DNA of 64,000 bases from Chaetoceros tenuissimus (GCA_021927905.1 BLLK01000078.1:39066-103065); one strand, 5' to 3'; positions 39,965-51,149 are shown, numbered from the stretch's first letter. A program made the numbers and translations. The notes: generated by a model not told the origin, from the letters alone.

Positions 39965-41859
39965 CTAATCTCCATCCACGGAATTTGACTTATAAAAGAT
40001 CTGATTGACAAAATTCCACCTAGTATCTCCAGCAATAGTAGTCTTACTGAACAAATCAGCCAAGTTATACTTGCCTTCGATCCACAAAACCTTAATCATT
40101 CCACATGCCTGTGCTTCACGCACTCTATGGTAACAGATAGCATTATGACGCTTGTTGAGAGTCGATGCAGGTACACTTGAATTAGTAACAACAGACTTAT
40201 TGTTACAAAGTACCTCAGTAGGACCATCAATAGGAATGCCAAAACATCTCAGCTTGTACCTGAGTGCCTCTATCATCTCCACAGCAATGCGTAATGCAAC
40301 AAATTCACTACCAAAAGACGAAGTCTCTACAGTGTTTTGTCTCTTGCTATACCAAAGAACAGGTGAGTTGTTAATATAAATCAAAATACCAGTGTGAGAA
40401 CGTCTATTAGCCAAGTTACCAGCATGATTCGCATCAACATAAGCTCTGGTTAAAACTGCTGCACCATGAGGTGTAGGCATCCTACGCGGCATTTCTTCTT
40501 CAGCATCTGGGTAGAACTCTGCCCAATCATCATTACTAACTGAAGCACCATCCATAGGGCTAACTACATCATCAGGTCTGACCGGATCAAAACCAAGCTT
40601 CCCAGGAATTGCTTTTTGGCGCTTGTCGAGGTAATTGAATATCCTGTAAACAGCATCCAAGTGCCCTTCACGTGGATTGCATAAGTGCTGCAAAAGCACA
40701 CTAACTTCTGTCAAGATATCAATCCTTCCAAGCTCACATGCCCATCGCAAAACTCCAATATACTGCTGATACTTGGAGATATCCTCAAGCTCAGGTGATG
40801 TATCCAGCTCAGGTCTATAAGANNNNNNNNNNNNNNNNNNNNNNNNNNNNNNNNNNNNNNNNNNNNNNNNNNNNNNNNNNNNNNNNNNNNNNNNNNNNNN
40901 NNNNNNNNNNNNNNNNNNNNNNTGACTAATGAATCAACAGCCAAATCCTGAGCTAAACCAGAAGATGCATGACAGAGTCCACGATCGAAGTCAGAGATGA
41001 AAGTATCGTCGCGAAAAACAGGCACTTGAACACCATTTGGTCTTTCAACTAAAGAAACAAGCCGAGTCAATGGAAGGTCAAGCTTGGAATGCTCCCAACT
41101 CCAGTCGTGCATGGTACGCTGCTCCTCCTTTAGAGAAGAGATTTGGAACGAAACTGTTTCTGGATTCCAAGAATGTGTATCAGACAGTGTAACACGTGGA
41201 CAAGACTCTAACTCCTCCATAGTTGGGCGCCTAGATTCAAAGCCACAGCTAGAATTGAACATTTGCATGGGGATTGAAAATCTTTCTTTCCGTATGGCAA
41301 GAGGACGATGAGGATCAGTAGGATCATCACAAAGTGAAACACCATAGTGTCTGCATTGATTCGGATTGATAAGTGACTTTTCCATACGATCACCAAACCA
41401 TAATCCTTGGCCAAACACACAAACAATAGTGGATCCATCGTCCAAGTCTACCGCTGTGGCACCAGTAACAATATCAACATTCTGAGTCTCATCATACTCA
41501 GCAAGGAAAGGAGCCAGAGAGCACTGCTGACGAGTATATTCCAAGATAATGAAATTCTTCCCAAAGCAATGAGTATCGGCGTGATTATCCATTTCAGTTG
41601 GAAGAGGAGTCTCATAACGTGATGCGGCAGAAAGAGGAGAGACTTCAATAGAACAAGCTCTTCTATCACTTGTCTTGATCCTACAGACATCCCTATACCT
41701 AATGACTTTCCTATTATTCCATGCAAAGTTAACCCATTCCACCGCCTTGTCTCTGAAGCCATGGTCATAGGCCTCTAAGCTAGGCTTGAAATGCCCAGTT
41801 GCAGCCCTTTCAGTCCATCCCAATCCAATTCTCTTAGCAACCTGGATAGCCTGAGATAG
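39965..41859 (-). pseudogene. Copia pol copy 2, middle hidden by assembly gap
   Basis: From 41859 down: in-frame continuation of gag after TGA CTA, protease segment MDNHADTHCFG, then the gap (40922-40823). After it the end of RT and all of RNase H (VDANHAG, SFGSEFVAL, CNNKSV where copy 1 has CDNKSV), ending TAG at 39965. The RNase H Asp-to-Asn change would remove a metal ligand. Whether the hidden integrase-RT part is intact is unknown. Confidence 0.82.
40823..40922. other. Assembly gap (100 N) in copia copy 2
   Basis: Placeholder-length gap; comparison with copy 1 puts the true size near 2.58 kb. Confidence 0.95.
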
Positions 41860-43428
41860 TCAAGACTCAGCTACATGGGACACATTCCCATTCGCGTCAT
41901 ATGTAACCTTGTACTTCTTTGCAGACGCTGAGGAAGTGGAACGAGCATGGGAGCCGTTAGATGGTGGGACAGCTTGCTGCTGTTGATCACCTACAGATGC
42001 AGAGGCACCCATTACACCACGAAGAACTGCAGCATCCATTGTGATGGTCTTACCAGCAAGTGAATGCCCAATAGAAGACATGTCGTCATCATTCCTGTTG
42101 CTAGTGGCAGTCGCATCGACATTCCTGTTACTATCGTCCCTATTTCCAGGAACCCAATTATTGTCTTTGCGGGCCTTGAGGATTGCGTCTCTAGTATCCT
42201 GAGTAAGAGCATAGAATTCTTTGTTGGAATAAAAGTGGTCATAACCTTGGAGCTGAACTCTGTTCTCTTTTCTACCACTTATGGACAGCTTTGCAATACG
42301 GGAAGCCTTACGTTTTGCAGCTTTCTGCTTTCTCTTCTTCGCTGCAGATACACCACGTCTACTACCACCCTTCTTGACACCTTGCTGGATCTCCTGAGGA
42401 GGAAAGATTGACTTCCATTGATTGCTGATGAATTCTTGCACCAACTGAAAGGTATTAAGGTTTGCCATGGTTCTTGCGATACTAACCACGTTGACGACCT
42501 TATTATTTTCATTTCTAATTCCTTTCAAAAATGTGTCGATCTTGTTGGCCTCATATTCCGGCTGATTGTACTTCTCAAGTACATCGTAATTCTTCTTCAT
42601 CTGTGTGGAATAGGACTCGAAAGAGAAGATATTCTCATTTCTGTAGAACAATTTCTCAATGGAAGCTCTAGCAACATCGATCCTGGCCTTAGCCTGATCT
42701 GGTCCATCGTAATGATTGCGCAATGATTGCATGGCTCTTCTACCACAGCTGCATCTAGCTGGCAACCAAGAGTCTCCATCAGTGTTTTGGACCAACTCTT
42801 TGATGAGGTTATAAACCTCCTTGCTATCATTATTAAATTGTGGACCGGTCAACGCAGCAGCATAAATCATCTGCTCGTCGCTAGTGAGCTGTACATTCTG
42901 GGGCTGGTTTCCACGGATGACATACGATAGAGGTACTCCCTTTCTGTTCCTCATGCCATTCAAATAGTGGATAATGGACTTCTCCCATTCAACCCAATCT
43001 TCAGATTTTAGAACATCCGGCTTCTTCTTCTCTACTTCATCACCCTTATCCTCCGAAATCTTTGCTGCTTCATAGAAGTCTCTCACAATAGCCAGCGTCA
43101 ATACATGATTTCCATTTGCATCAAGCTCAGCAACATCCACTTGAGTTCCCTCCAAATGGCGCCGAGTGATATAGAAGGCGAAACCCTGAAGGTCCTTCTT
43201 CTTTCTCTCAGGCCAATTACAGCCACCTCGAGCAATTGCCTTGGTGCTCTTGACTTCACAGTACTTGCTGATCTCGGCATAAGTCCAGTCAACAAAATCA
43301 ACAGTGTTGTCGTATCCGTCAAAAGAAAGACAGTTACAAAGAGCAAGGGGGAAGTTGAGAGACTGAGTGAGGAAATCAAGGAGATCTGCATCCATGTTGA
43401 GCGCTGCTTGGTTCGCTGGAATTGCCAT
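41860..43428 (-). CDS. Copia gag, second lineage, copy 2
   Basis: 522 residues, uninterrupted, differing from copy 1 at a small number of positions. Ends TCT TGA CTA and is followed in frame by pol, as in copy 1. Conservation of the full gag frame in the older copy suggests it inserted as a functional element. Confidence 0.85.
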   Translation of the reverse strand: MAIPANQAALNMDADLLDFLTQSLNFPLALCNCLSFDGYDNTVDFVDWTYAEISKYCEVKSTKAIARGGCNWPERKKKDLQGFAFYITRRHLEGTQVDVAELDANGNHVLTLAIVRDFYEAAKISEDKGDEVEKKKPDVLKSEDWVEWEKSIIHYLNGMRNRKGVPLSYVIRGNQPQNVQLTSDEQMIYAAALTGPQFNNDSKEVYNLIKELVQNTDGDSWLPARCSCGRRAMQSLRNHYDGPDQAKARIDVARASIEKLFYRNENIFSFESYSTQMKKNYDVLEKYNQPEYEANKIDTFLKGIRNENNKVVNVVSIARTMANLNTFQLVQEFISNQWKSIFPPQEIQQGVKKGGSRRGVSAAKKRKQKAAKRKASRIAKLSISGRKENRVQLQGYDHFYSNKEFYALTQDTRDAILKARKDNNWVPGNRDDSNRNVDATATSNRNDDDMSSIGHSLAGKTITMDAAVLRGVMGASASVGDQQQQAVPPSNGSHARSTSSASAKKYKVTYDANGNVSHVAES

Positions 43429-43785
43429 GATGAGAGCTATACAGCAAGAGCGAGGAAAGTGTTAGAAATAGACTTGTATGTAGTTGTGCAGGCACATAAA
43501 GGCCTTGTCTTTCCTGTGCTTCCATCATGTGATGGTATATGTGTCATCAACTACACATATCTTGCAACAGGTAGCTGGTGATCAGTCAGCTCAATACTCT
43601 CTTCTTCATTACGAAGATAACCCATGTGATGAGGCTGCCATTCGGTATGCCATGGGGTCGTATCTGATATCCTCAGTGAAGACTATCAGAATACAGAACA
43701 CAACAGACTCTGAGATTATCAAAAATAGGATGTGTCAACACCCTCCATTCATAGCGAATCCAAAACGCTATGGGATATGATAAAC

Positions 43786-44068
43786 TGACTAAATATTCGT
43801 GTACTTACTTGTAAACTAATAAGATATCGCTATGAATAGGTGAAAACACACTTGTTACTACTAGATAGATTCTAAACTATAAGATGCACCAGAACAAACA
43901 AAAAGGTGCAAATACAGAGATATCGAGAAGCCGAAGCCTATATCTGATGTGAAAGTGATGACGCGCTTCGCTGAAGCCTATCCATATTAAGTCAGGAGAC
44001 AGACCTTTGCTCTAACCAAAACAGCGTTACGATAGCACGTAAAACAGGGTCACACCAATATTTAATCA
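43786..44068 (-). repeat. 5' LTR of second-lineage copia copy 2
   Basis: 283 bp; about six differences from its partner. The leader (43785-43429) again starts GTTTATCATATCCC. Confidence 0.92.
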
Positions 44069-45107
44069 TAGATGCCTTGATATCCAGACTGGAGATCTGC
44101 TGCTGATGGCAAAGCTCCTCCCCAGTACAAGGTTTTGTGAAAGGTAGCCTGCTGCACAACACTGGAGTTGCTTGTGTCCAGCAAAAAGGAGTTGAAGTAC
44201 TCTTTAAAGTCTGCTCCCGACAAGTGCAACTGCAAGTTAAATACCTTTTCAAGTAAGCCTGGTGTGGCATCAACCTTCACATATGTCAGTTGCAACTGCT
44301 GCTTAGCCAACTCGAGGTATTGGTATAAGACTCTAATGCGATCTCCTTTTTTAGCTCGTGCCAACTGATTCCCATTTTGGACCTGTGCATACCCCAGAAG
44401 GCGTTGATATGATGCAGGATACTCCGATTGGAAAGTTTTGTTAATGCACAATCCCTTTCCTGATGACTCTCCATCCTACCCAAATGCACCTCTTGGGTCA
44501 ATGCAAGAATGCCTTGACTAACCAAAGTAGCTTGTGCATGGCCCACTGTATTATTAAAGTGGTGAAAATCCTCGTGAATGATATGCTGGCAGTGTGCAAT
44601 AAGATCAGGGTCAAGGGCAACAACTGTAGGTAGCTCATCTGCCTCAAGCGCAAGATGAGAAAGATCATTGGGATTTGGTTGAGATATACAAGCTGTTAGA
44701 TAATTGATCAAGGGCTCACATTCTTGTTCCAAGCCATTGTTGAAAATAGCTCCCTTGAGAGTCATCCATAGTTCCTTGGGTGAATGTGGGCGGTCTATTA
44801 CCAATGGCACATATGCATTTGGAACTAGGCAGCAGTATCTGCATTGGATCAGCTCCACATTTGGGTCATTAGCTTGGAAAGGTCCAAATAATTCATCGTC
44901 AGGATCCACAGCAATCAAATTGTATAGCTGTGTGGCAGTAGGTACCAACATATTATTTGATTGATGATACATCGAACGGGGCCAAATAGCCAACAAAAAC
45001 TGTTGTTGCATGAGATCCCCTACTTGAATGAAGTTTTCTCCATCATGAGGAGTGGTCCTGATGGGAGAAGCCATGTAGGTGACTGGATTGATGTAAGCAT
45101 GTATCTT
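44069..45107 (-). pseudogene. DIRS family-1 gag, middle fragment
   Basis: Covers HAYINP through SSLDIKAS relative to 1-1962. It has frameshifts near 44445 (after QERDCAL) and near 44100. At the position of copy 1's TAG it reads Lys (ARAKKGDRIR), showing the ancestral codon. Bounded by the copia TSD on one side and the non-coding LTR element TSD on the other. Confidence 0.83.
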
Positions 45108-45267
45108 TGTAACACACAAAAAGAGGGATGATAGTATCTTATAATTAAAAGCTATTTGTTCGTTGTTTGGATATGTTGTTGGATATGTTCTTCGGAATCT
45201 TGAGAATAATGAGACGCATCACCAATAGACATCAATCGTGGAGCTATATTAGTAAATGAGTGTTACA
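45108..45267 (-). repeat. 3' LTR of the non-coding LTR element
   Basis: 160 bp, apparently identical to 50513-50672. Confidence 0.93.
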
Positions 45268-45850
45268 TCGGTTCTTCTTCTCATGTATAAAAAACTCATT
45301 GGAAAACTTTCGAAATTTCTTATGGGAAATTCATTCAGAGATGGGTTCATGTTTTATTCCAATTTGAGAAAAAATATGAGAAGATTTCCGGTAGCCTATA
45401 GAGAGGGAGAGAAAGGAGATGGTGGTTGTGCAATGAAAAGGTAGAATATGATCGGGAAAAAATAGAAATGTCAATTGAGGTACTGTACCAATGTGCTTGA
45501 GATGTCGAATGAAGTAATGAGGAGTAGTAGAGATAGAAGTCGAAAGAAGATCGTTTGGCCTAAATAGGGTGTGTTTCTGTCAACTTAAAAGTCTGGGAAT
45601 ATGTCCATAGAGTAAGAGGAAACCACGGTCGTTATCAGAAGGTAGCTAAACAATGCCAATATAAATAAGAGTGGATTGTATTTGAGGTCGAAATTTTCGT
45701 TGATGAAGGAACAAGGTGGAGTTCAAAATCGAAGAAACTGAGCGTTCCGAAGAGATACCATGTCTGGTCCAAACTTGGTCCAAGCTTCCTGTCGAAGAAA
45801 TGGGTAACAAAGGAAATAAGATGTGAGTTTTAAAACTAAATGCAATACTT

Positions 45851-46335
45851 TGCCTCGAAGTAATCCTAGCCGACGTAAAATACGATGAGCTAAAGAGGAC
45901 TCGTCCTCAGCAGTTGGTGATTGGAGATTTGGAGATTGGAGATTGGAGATTAAAGTTGTTGCCTCAAAGTAATCCTAGCCGACGTAAAATACGATAAGCT
46001 AAAGAAGACTCGTCCTCAGCAGTTGGCGATTGGAGATTGGAGATTGGAGATTAAAGTTGTTGCCTCAAAGTAATCCTAGCCGACGTAAAATACGATAAGC
46101 TAAAGAGGACTCGTCCTCAGCAGTTGGCGATTGGAGATTGGAGATTGGAGATTAAAGTTGTTGCCTCAAAGTAATCCTAGCCGACGTAAAATACAATAAG
46201 CTAAAGAAGACTCGTCCTCAGCAGTTGGCGATTGGAGATTGGAGATCAAAGTTGTTGCTTCGAAGTAATCCTAGCGAACGTAAAATACGATAAGCTAAAG
46301 AAAACTCGTCCTCAGCAGTTGGCAATTGGAGATAA
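45851..46335 (-). repeat. Repeat cluster 1 of the non-coding LTR element
   Basis: Five units of about 100 bp beginning near 45851, 45961, 46061, 46162 and 46256. Each has a core (plus strand CTCAAAGTAATCCTAGC, then TAAGCTAAAG and CTCGTCCTCAGCAG) followed by GGAGATT heptamers. Confidence 0.85.
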
Positions 46336-46799
46336 AGGTTGACTCAAATAGAAGGAGAAGATGGGTGATGTCCAGTAGCGTATGTCTTGATAGTGTAGCA
46401 ATTAAATACAGCGAAAGAGCCTTAAAAGAAACTCGGAGGTCCGAAGAAGGATCTTGATTCATGCACAGTACGAAAGTCAATACTAGGTACTGTCGATTGC
46501 ATGGGCTGATACGAACTTGTCTATACGTCTGTCTAAGAATGCGAAGGAATCTCATTCATAAGAACAGTTGCTCGAATAAATGCTGAAGATCTGTCTGAAA
46601 AAGAGGATGCATAGAAAAGAATGTGAGATGCATGAATGAAGCTGTAATACTGTACCCGTGAACCTTTTGTAGGAATAATGACGAGTAGAACAAATACATC
46701 CTGTATGGAGAGTATGAGTGATGCTAAATTTGGTACTTTCACGCAAACAACGAAATAAAGGTTGAGGCGAAGATAGAGACAGGGAGTACGTTCGAGGCG

Positions 46800-49360
46800 T
46801 AAACCATGCATGGTACAAAGTAAAAAAGTTGGTATCTGAGGACAAGCTCAGAAATAATACAAACTTGTTGTCATCTATTGAAAAAGAGGGTTATAGAGCA
46901 AAGTAAATTGTAAGTGGAATATATTGAAATACTATACCGAGTAACAGCGAAGAAGATCATGCGTGTGAAGCGTGATGTATGACGCGAGATATGAAGGCAG
47001 AGATTTGAATCTACAGGCTGTATCCTTCAGACCTGTTGCGAAGATGAGTCCAAACGAGACCCAAACTATGACGAAAGGTGTAAAAGAAGAGACTTGGGAA
47101 TGAAGACCGTAGAGACTGTTCCGAAATGAGAGGTAAGAGAGGCTAGTGCGTAAAAAGTCGATACCTGTGGACAAAAATAGTTGCTCCAAAGTAAAGAAGC
47201 CTGTTTGAGCTACCAAAACAAAAGAGTAACAAAGAAAAGGTAGTGTTAGAAAAATAAACTTTGCTTCAAAGTAAACCTAGCAAGCGCTACGACGACAAGC
47301 TAAAGAAAACTCATCCTCAGCAATGAGAGTGTAGAGTGTAGAGTGTAGAGTGTAGAGTGTACTATGCTTCAAAGTAAACCTAGCAAGCGCTACGACGACA
47401 AGCTAAAGAAAACTCATCCTCAGCAATGAGAGTGTAGAGTGTAGAGTGTACTATGCTTCAAAGTAAACCTAGCAAGCGCTACGACGACAAGCTAAAGAAA
47501 ACTCATCCTCAGCAATGAGAGTGTAGAGTGTAGAGTGTAGAGTGTAGAGTGTACTATGCTTCAAAGTAAACCTAGCAGGCGTTCACAACGTCAAGCTAAA
47601 GAAAACTCATCCTCAGCAATGAGAGTGTAGAGTGTAGAGTGTACTATGCTTCAAAGTAAACCTAGCAGGTGTTCACAATGACAAGCTAAAGAAAACTCAT
47701 CCTCAGCAATGAGAGTGTACGTTCGAGGTGTACAATTCAATATCCAAGGACAATAATAGCTGCTCCAAGGTAGTACAAATGTGTCATCTATCAGAGGGTG
47801 TGGTTAGAGAAGAGTAAATTGTGAGTCTAAAGCAATTGCAAAACTATACTGAATAGCTGAAAATAACTGCGAATGAAAAGGCGATTTAAACGTGACATCA
47901 AGGAAGATATAAAAACAGAGGCTTGAATATGTTTCGTATGATTGCAAGGAAAAGGTGCACGTGAATCCAATCTAATCATGACTGAAGTGCAAAGGTAGGA
48001 CCTTGGTACGCTGGGATGTATTTTAAGCAATTGTGAAGCAAATAGGATCGAAAGATATGAAGGTGGAGACTTGCATGTGTAGTCAAAATTTGTAGTCTTC
48101 TGAAAAGAGAGTTGTTGTTATTGAAATGTCGTCGAAATGAGGGTGATTGCATAGGCTGATACGAGCTTTTCTTGTAATAGTTGCTCCAAGGCAGGTACAA
48201 ATGTGTGTCATCTATGAGAAGAGAGTTTTAGAGAACGAGTAGGTTGTAAGTCAAAAGCAAGTGTAAACTATACCAAACAGCCAAAAAAATGATTGCGAAT
48301 GAAAATGCATTTTAAACGTGACATCAATGAAAGATAAGACGACAGAAGCTCGAGTATGTTTTCGCATGATTGTTAGGAAAAATGCATGTGAAGCAAAACC
48401 TGAACATGGCGAAAACTGCAGAAGGTAGGGTCCTCAGTACCCTGTGATGGATTGAAGGTAACTGTAAAGCAAGTGTAAACAGCTAGTGACGAAGGGTATG
48501 AAGGCGGAGACTTGAATGTGTAGTCGAAATTAGTAGCTCTTGTGAATGAAAGTATATTGCCGAGGTAGAGACAATGAAGAAGAAAACGAATGCGTTCCAA
48601 TTTGCGAAGCATGTATGATGGGATATGCGGAACTGGAAGGGTGTAGCGAAGTACTTGCAGCGAGTAGAGTAGTAATACCAATAGAGGACAGTAGCAGTTG
48701 CTCGACTATGACGAAGGATGCAAAAGAAGAGGTAGAAACGTCGCGAAGATGAAAGCAAGGATAAAGAAAGTAGGTGCATTGTAGGTCAGAACCATGCATT
48801 ACGCAAAGAATGGAAATTGGTATCCAAGGACAAGCTCAGAAGTAGTACAGACTCGTTTCATCTATTGGAGAAGAGGGTTATATAGCAAAGTGAATTGTAA
48901 GTTGAATATAATCGAAATACTATACCAAGTAACTGCGGAAAAAAAAATGCGTTTGAAGCGTGCCATATGACGCAAGATATGAAGGCAGAGATTTGAAACT
49001 ATGGATTGTATCAAAAGAGATATCATGAATGATGCGTAGTACAAATGGTACACCTGATCTCTGTCGATTGCTAAGACTGCTAGTTCCTATTTGTAAAGCA
49101 TAAATGTTGCGAAGATGGAGGCAAGGATAAAGAAAGTAGATGCATATACTTGTTGGTATCCAAGGATAAACTCAAAAGTAATACAGACTTGTTTCATCTG
49201 TTGGAAAAGAGGGTTATAGAGCAAAGTAAATTGTAAGTTGAATATAATTGCAATACTATACCAAAGTACGAACAAAATCATGCATGTGTAGCGTGACGTA
49301 TGACAGGGGATACAAAAGTAGAGATTTGAGGGAAATCCGTAGACTGTATCAATCGTTCCA
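46800..49360 (-). repeat. Higher-order ~210-bp module of the non-coding LTR element
   Basis: Diverged copies at about 46830-47030, 47745-47950, 48170-48370, 48820-49020 and 49155-49350 share GAGGGTTATA(G/T)AGCAAAGT, AAATTGTAAG, ACTATACC and an ATGAAGGCAGAGATTTGAA-like tail. Confidence 0.7.
47262..47720 (-). repeat. Repeat cluster 2 of the non-coding LTR element
   Basis: Five units starting near 47262, 47365, 47454, 47557 and 47647. Same core in variant form (TTCAAAGTAAACCTAGCA, AAGCTAAAGAAAACTCATCC), with variable numbers of GAGTGTA heptamers between units. Confidence 0.85.
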
Positions 49361-49581
49361 AAGCTTTGACGAAATGCTGAGATGGAGAGGGAGATGGATA
49401 ATGCGGAGCGTTCCTAAGCGGAATCGTGAGTGATTCACTGTACAAGAGTCGGTACACTCCATTCTGTCAATTTCTCGAGGCTGATATGCTATCTGTCTAC
49501 CAGAGCCTTTAGACCTGCTGCAAAAAAATGGAGGGAAAGCAAGTGCATTCCAAGCATCTCGTCAGTGATTGTAAATTGTAG

Positions 49582-50240
49582 ATGCCTCAAAGTAGACCTA
49601 GCAAGCGTTCACAACGACTTAAAGCTAAAGAAAACTCATCATCAGCGGGTTAGAGTGTAAATAAAAGTTTGCCTCAAAGTAGACCTAGCAAGCGTTCACA
49701 ACGACTTAAAGCTAAAGAAAACTCCTCATCAGCGAGTAGAGTTGTAGAGTTGTAGAGTTGTAGAGGTGTAGAGTTGTAGTGTTGTAGAGGTGTAGAGGTG
49801 TAGAGTTGTAGAGTTGTAGAGTTGTAGAGTTGTAGTTTTGCCTCAAAGTAGACCTAGCAAGCGTTCACAACGACTTAAAGCTAAAGAAAACTCATCATCA
49901 GCGGGTTAGAGTGTAAATAAAAGTTTTGCCTCAAAGTAGACCTAGCAAGCGTTCACAACGACTTAAAGCTAAAGAAAACTCCTCATCAGCGAGTATAGTT
50001 GTAGAGTTGTAGTTTTGCCTCAAAGTAGGCCTAGCAAGCGTTTATAGCAAGCAAAGAAGACTCATCATCAGCGTGTTAGATGGTAGATAAAAGTTTTGCC
50101 TCAAAGTAGACCTAGCATGTTCATATAACAAGCAAAGGAAAACTCATCATAGGCGAAACTGAAAGAAGATTACAACAATGCCTCAAAGTAGACCTAGCAA
50201 GTGTTCATAACGAACGAAGGAAAACTTATCATAGACAAAA
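49582..50240 (-). repeat. Repeat cluster 3 of the non-coding LTR element
   Basis: About seven units starting near 49582, 49671, 49839, 49926, 50016, 50096 and 50178 with the core CCTCAAAGTAGACCTAGCA and AAAGAAAACTC, separated by GTAGAGTT octamers. Confidence 0.83.
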
Positions 50241-50500
50241 CTGGAAGGAAAGAAAAAATATATCCCTGTAATTATAAAGGAAAGGAGAGAGTGTAATACT
50301 ATACAATAATAGAACTATCAGAAGGAGATGAAGAGGCAATTATGAGCATGAATCTTGACACTCCTCAACACAAAGTTGAGTAAAACTAGTGAGTACATCA
50401 ATTGCTGTTTTGCAAAGTAAAGTAAAACCATTCAGACTGTTAGCTCAGAGCACATATATCTTGCGACTCATATAATATATCGGTGGTTGGGTTTGATGAA

Positions 50501-50512
50501 CATTCGGTGCCA
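50501..50512 (-). promoter_or_regulatory. Candidate primer-binding site of the non-coding LTR element
   Basis: Minus strand TGGCACCGAATG begins at the base next to the 5' LTR; TGG complements a tRNA CCA end. The tRNA cannot be named from here. Confidence 0.6.
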
Positions 50513-50672
50513 TGTAACACACAAAAAGAGGGATGATAGTATCTTATAATTAAAAGCTATTTGTTCGTTGTTTGGATATGTTGTTGGATATGTTCTTCGG
50601 AATCTTGAGAATAATGAGACGCATCACCAATAGACATCAATCGTGGAGCTATATTAGTAAATGAGTGTTACA
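50513..50672 (-). repeat. 5' LTR of the non-coding LTR element
   Basis: 160 bp; TSD TCTT follows at 50673. Confidence 0.93.
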
Positions 50673-50915
50673 TCTTCTCAGTATCTTCGTGGTACACAAT
50701 GAAGCAGTATGTAACTGGTGGTTGACCTTGTCTTCAGTGAGTGCAGTAGTTTCAACTTGGACCGGAGTGAAGTTAGTAAAATCACAATAAGGTGCTAGTA
50801 GAGTTTGCAGATGACCAGTCATCGCGTCGTTAGAAGCGTTGCTGAAATATTCAAAATATGTTGTTGTCGGTGCAGCCGGAGCTGCTGGCATGGCTCCTTG
50901 TCCAGGTTGTGCCAT
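50673..50915 (-). pseudogene. DIRS family-1 gag, N-terminal fragment with start codon
   Basis: ATG at 50915. Encodes an Ala/Pro-rich N-terminus, then GHLQTLLAPYCDF and NFTPVQVE, matching base 22 onward of the element at the left edge. It supplies the gag start missing there. Interrupted at VYHED by the non-coding LTR element; a frameshift precedes it. Confidence 0.8.
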
Positions 50916-51149
50916 TGTAGTAAGAGGATGAGCTGCAGTGATGACAAGTGTTCTCTTTTTAATTATCTATCTTATCTATAAGCTTGAATTGAGAACATCC
51001 ATTAGGTAGTTGTTTCCTTTCAACATTGAAAGGGTTGCTGGTGATGTAGACTATCTCGTTGAGGTTGAGGGGTACACATGGAGTATTCCTTTGAGAGGTA
51101 ATAACCTGGTGTTCCTAACCCTCTACGAGACGTTCCACATTTGCCGTGG
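50916..51149 (-). repeat. A1 terminal repeat and leader of the decayed DIRS family-1 element
   Basis: Reverse complement starts CCACGGCAAATGTGGAACG and matches A2 at 5434-5654 with indels. Outer edge CCAC at 51146-51149 equals the last four bases of B1 and B2. Confidence 0.78.

Larger units (their letters stand above)
39572..44068 (-). mobile_element. Ty1/copia LTR retrotransposon, second lineage, copy 2 (with assembly gap)
   Basis: LTRs 43786-44068 (5') and 39572-39854 (3'), 283 bp, differing at about six positions, so older than copy 1. Target duplication TAGA (39568-39571 and 44069-44072) within the DIRS gag. Gag is intact; pol is interrupted by the 100-N gap. The two ends of the gap correspond to about 29093 and 31676 in copy 1, so about 2.58 kb is missing and the real element is close to 7 kb. 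Confidence 0.9.
45108..50672 (-). mobile_element. Non-coding LTR element (LARD-like) built of repeat modules
   Basis: 5565 bp between two apparently identical 160-bp LTRs (45108-45267, 50513-50672; TGTAACAC...GTGTTACA), flanked by TCTT (45104-45107, 50673-50676). On the minus strand the 5' LTR is followed at once by TGGCACCGAATG, a plausible primer-binding site, and the 3' LTR is preceded by GAGAAGAAGAACCGA, a plausible polypurine tract; so it runs on the minus strand. No ORF resembles gag or pol; the longest are about 100 codons. The interior consists of three clusters of a ~60-bp core and about five copies of a ~210-bp module. It probably relies on proteins of another LTR element. Confidence 0.82.
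33111..51149 (-). mobile_element. Decayed DIRS family-1 element split by three nested insertions
   Basis: Reading the minus strand: A1/leader (51149-50916), gag start (50915-50673), non-coding LTR element, gag middle (45107-44069), copia copy 2, gag end (39571-38971), RT fragment (38970-38857), unknown element, RT remainder and RNase H (35432 to about 34400), YR (to 33277), B1 (33249-33111). Removing the insertions leaves about 4.5 kb. Pieces rejoin in order against the element at 1-5793. No A2-B2 follows B1, so the 3' end is truncated. Internal deletions and frameshifts make it non-autonomous. Confidence 0.87.

Noticed and set aside
45851-47720. CRISPR-like or iteron array
   Set aside because: Repeats are tandem with low-complexity spacers inside an LTR element of a eukaryotic genome; no unique spacers or cas genes.
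46295-49281. Numerous 60-100 codon frames on the minus strand of the non-coding LTR element
   Set aside because: They overlap each other in several frames, are compositionally simple, follow the pyrimidine-rich strand and resemble no gag or pol.
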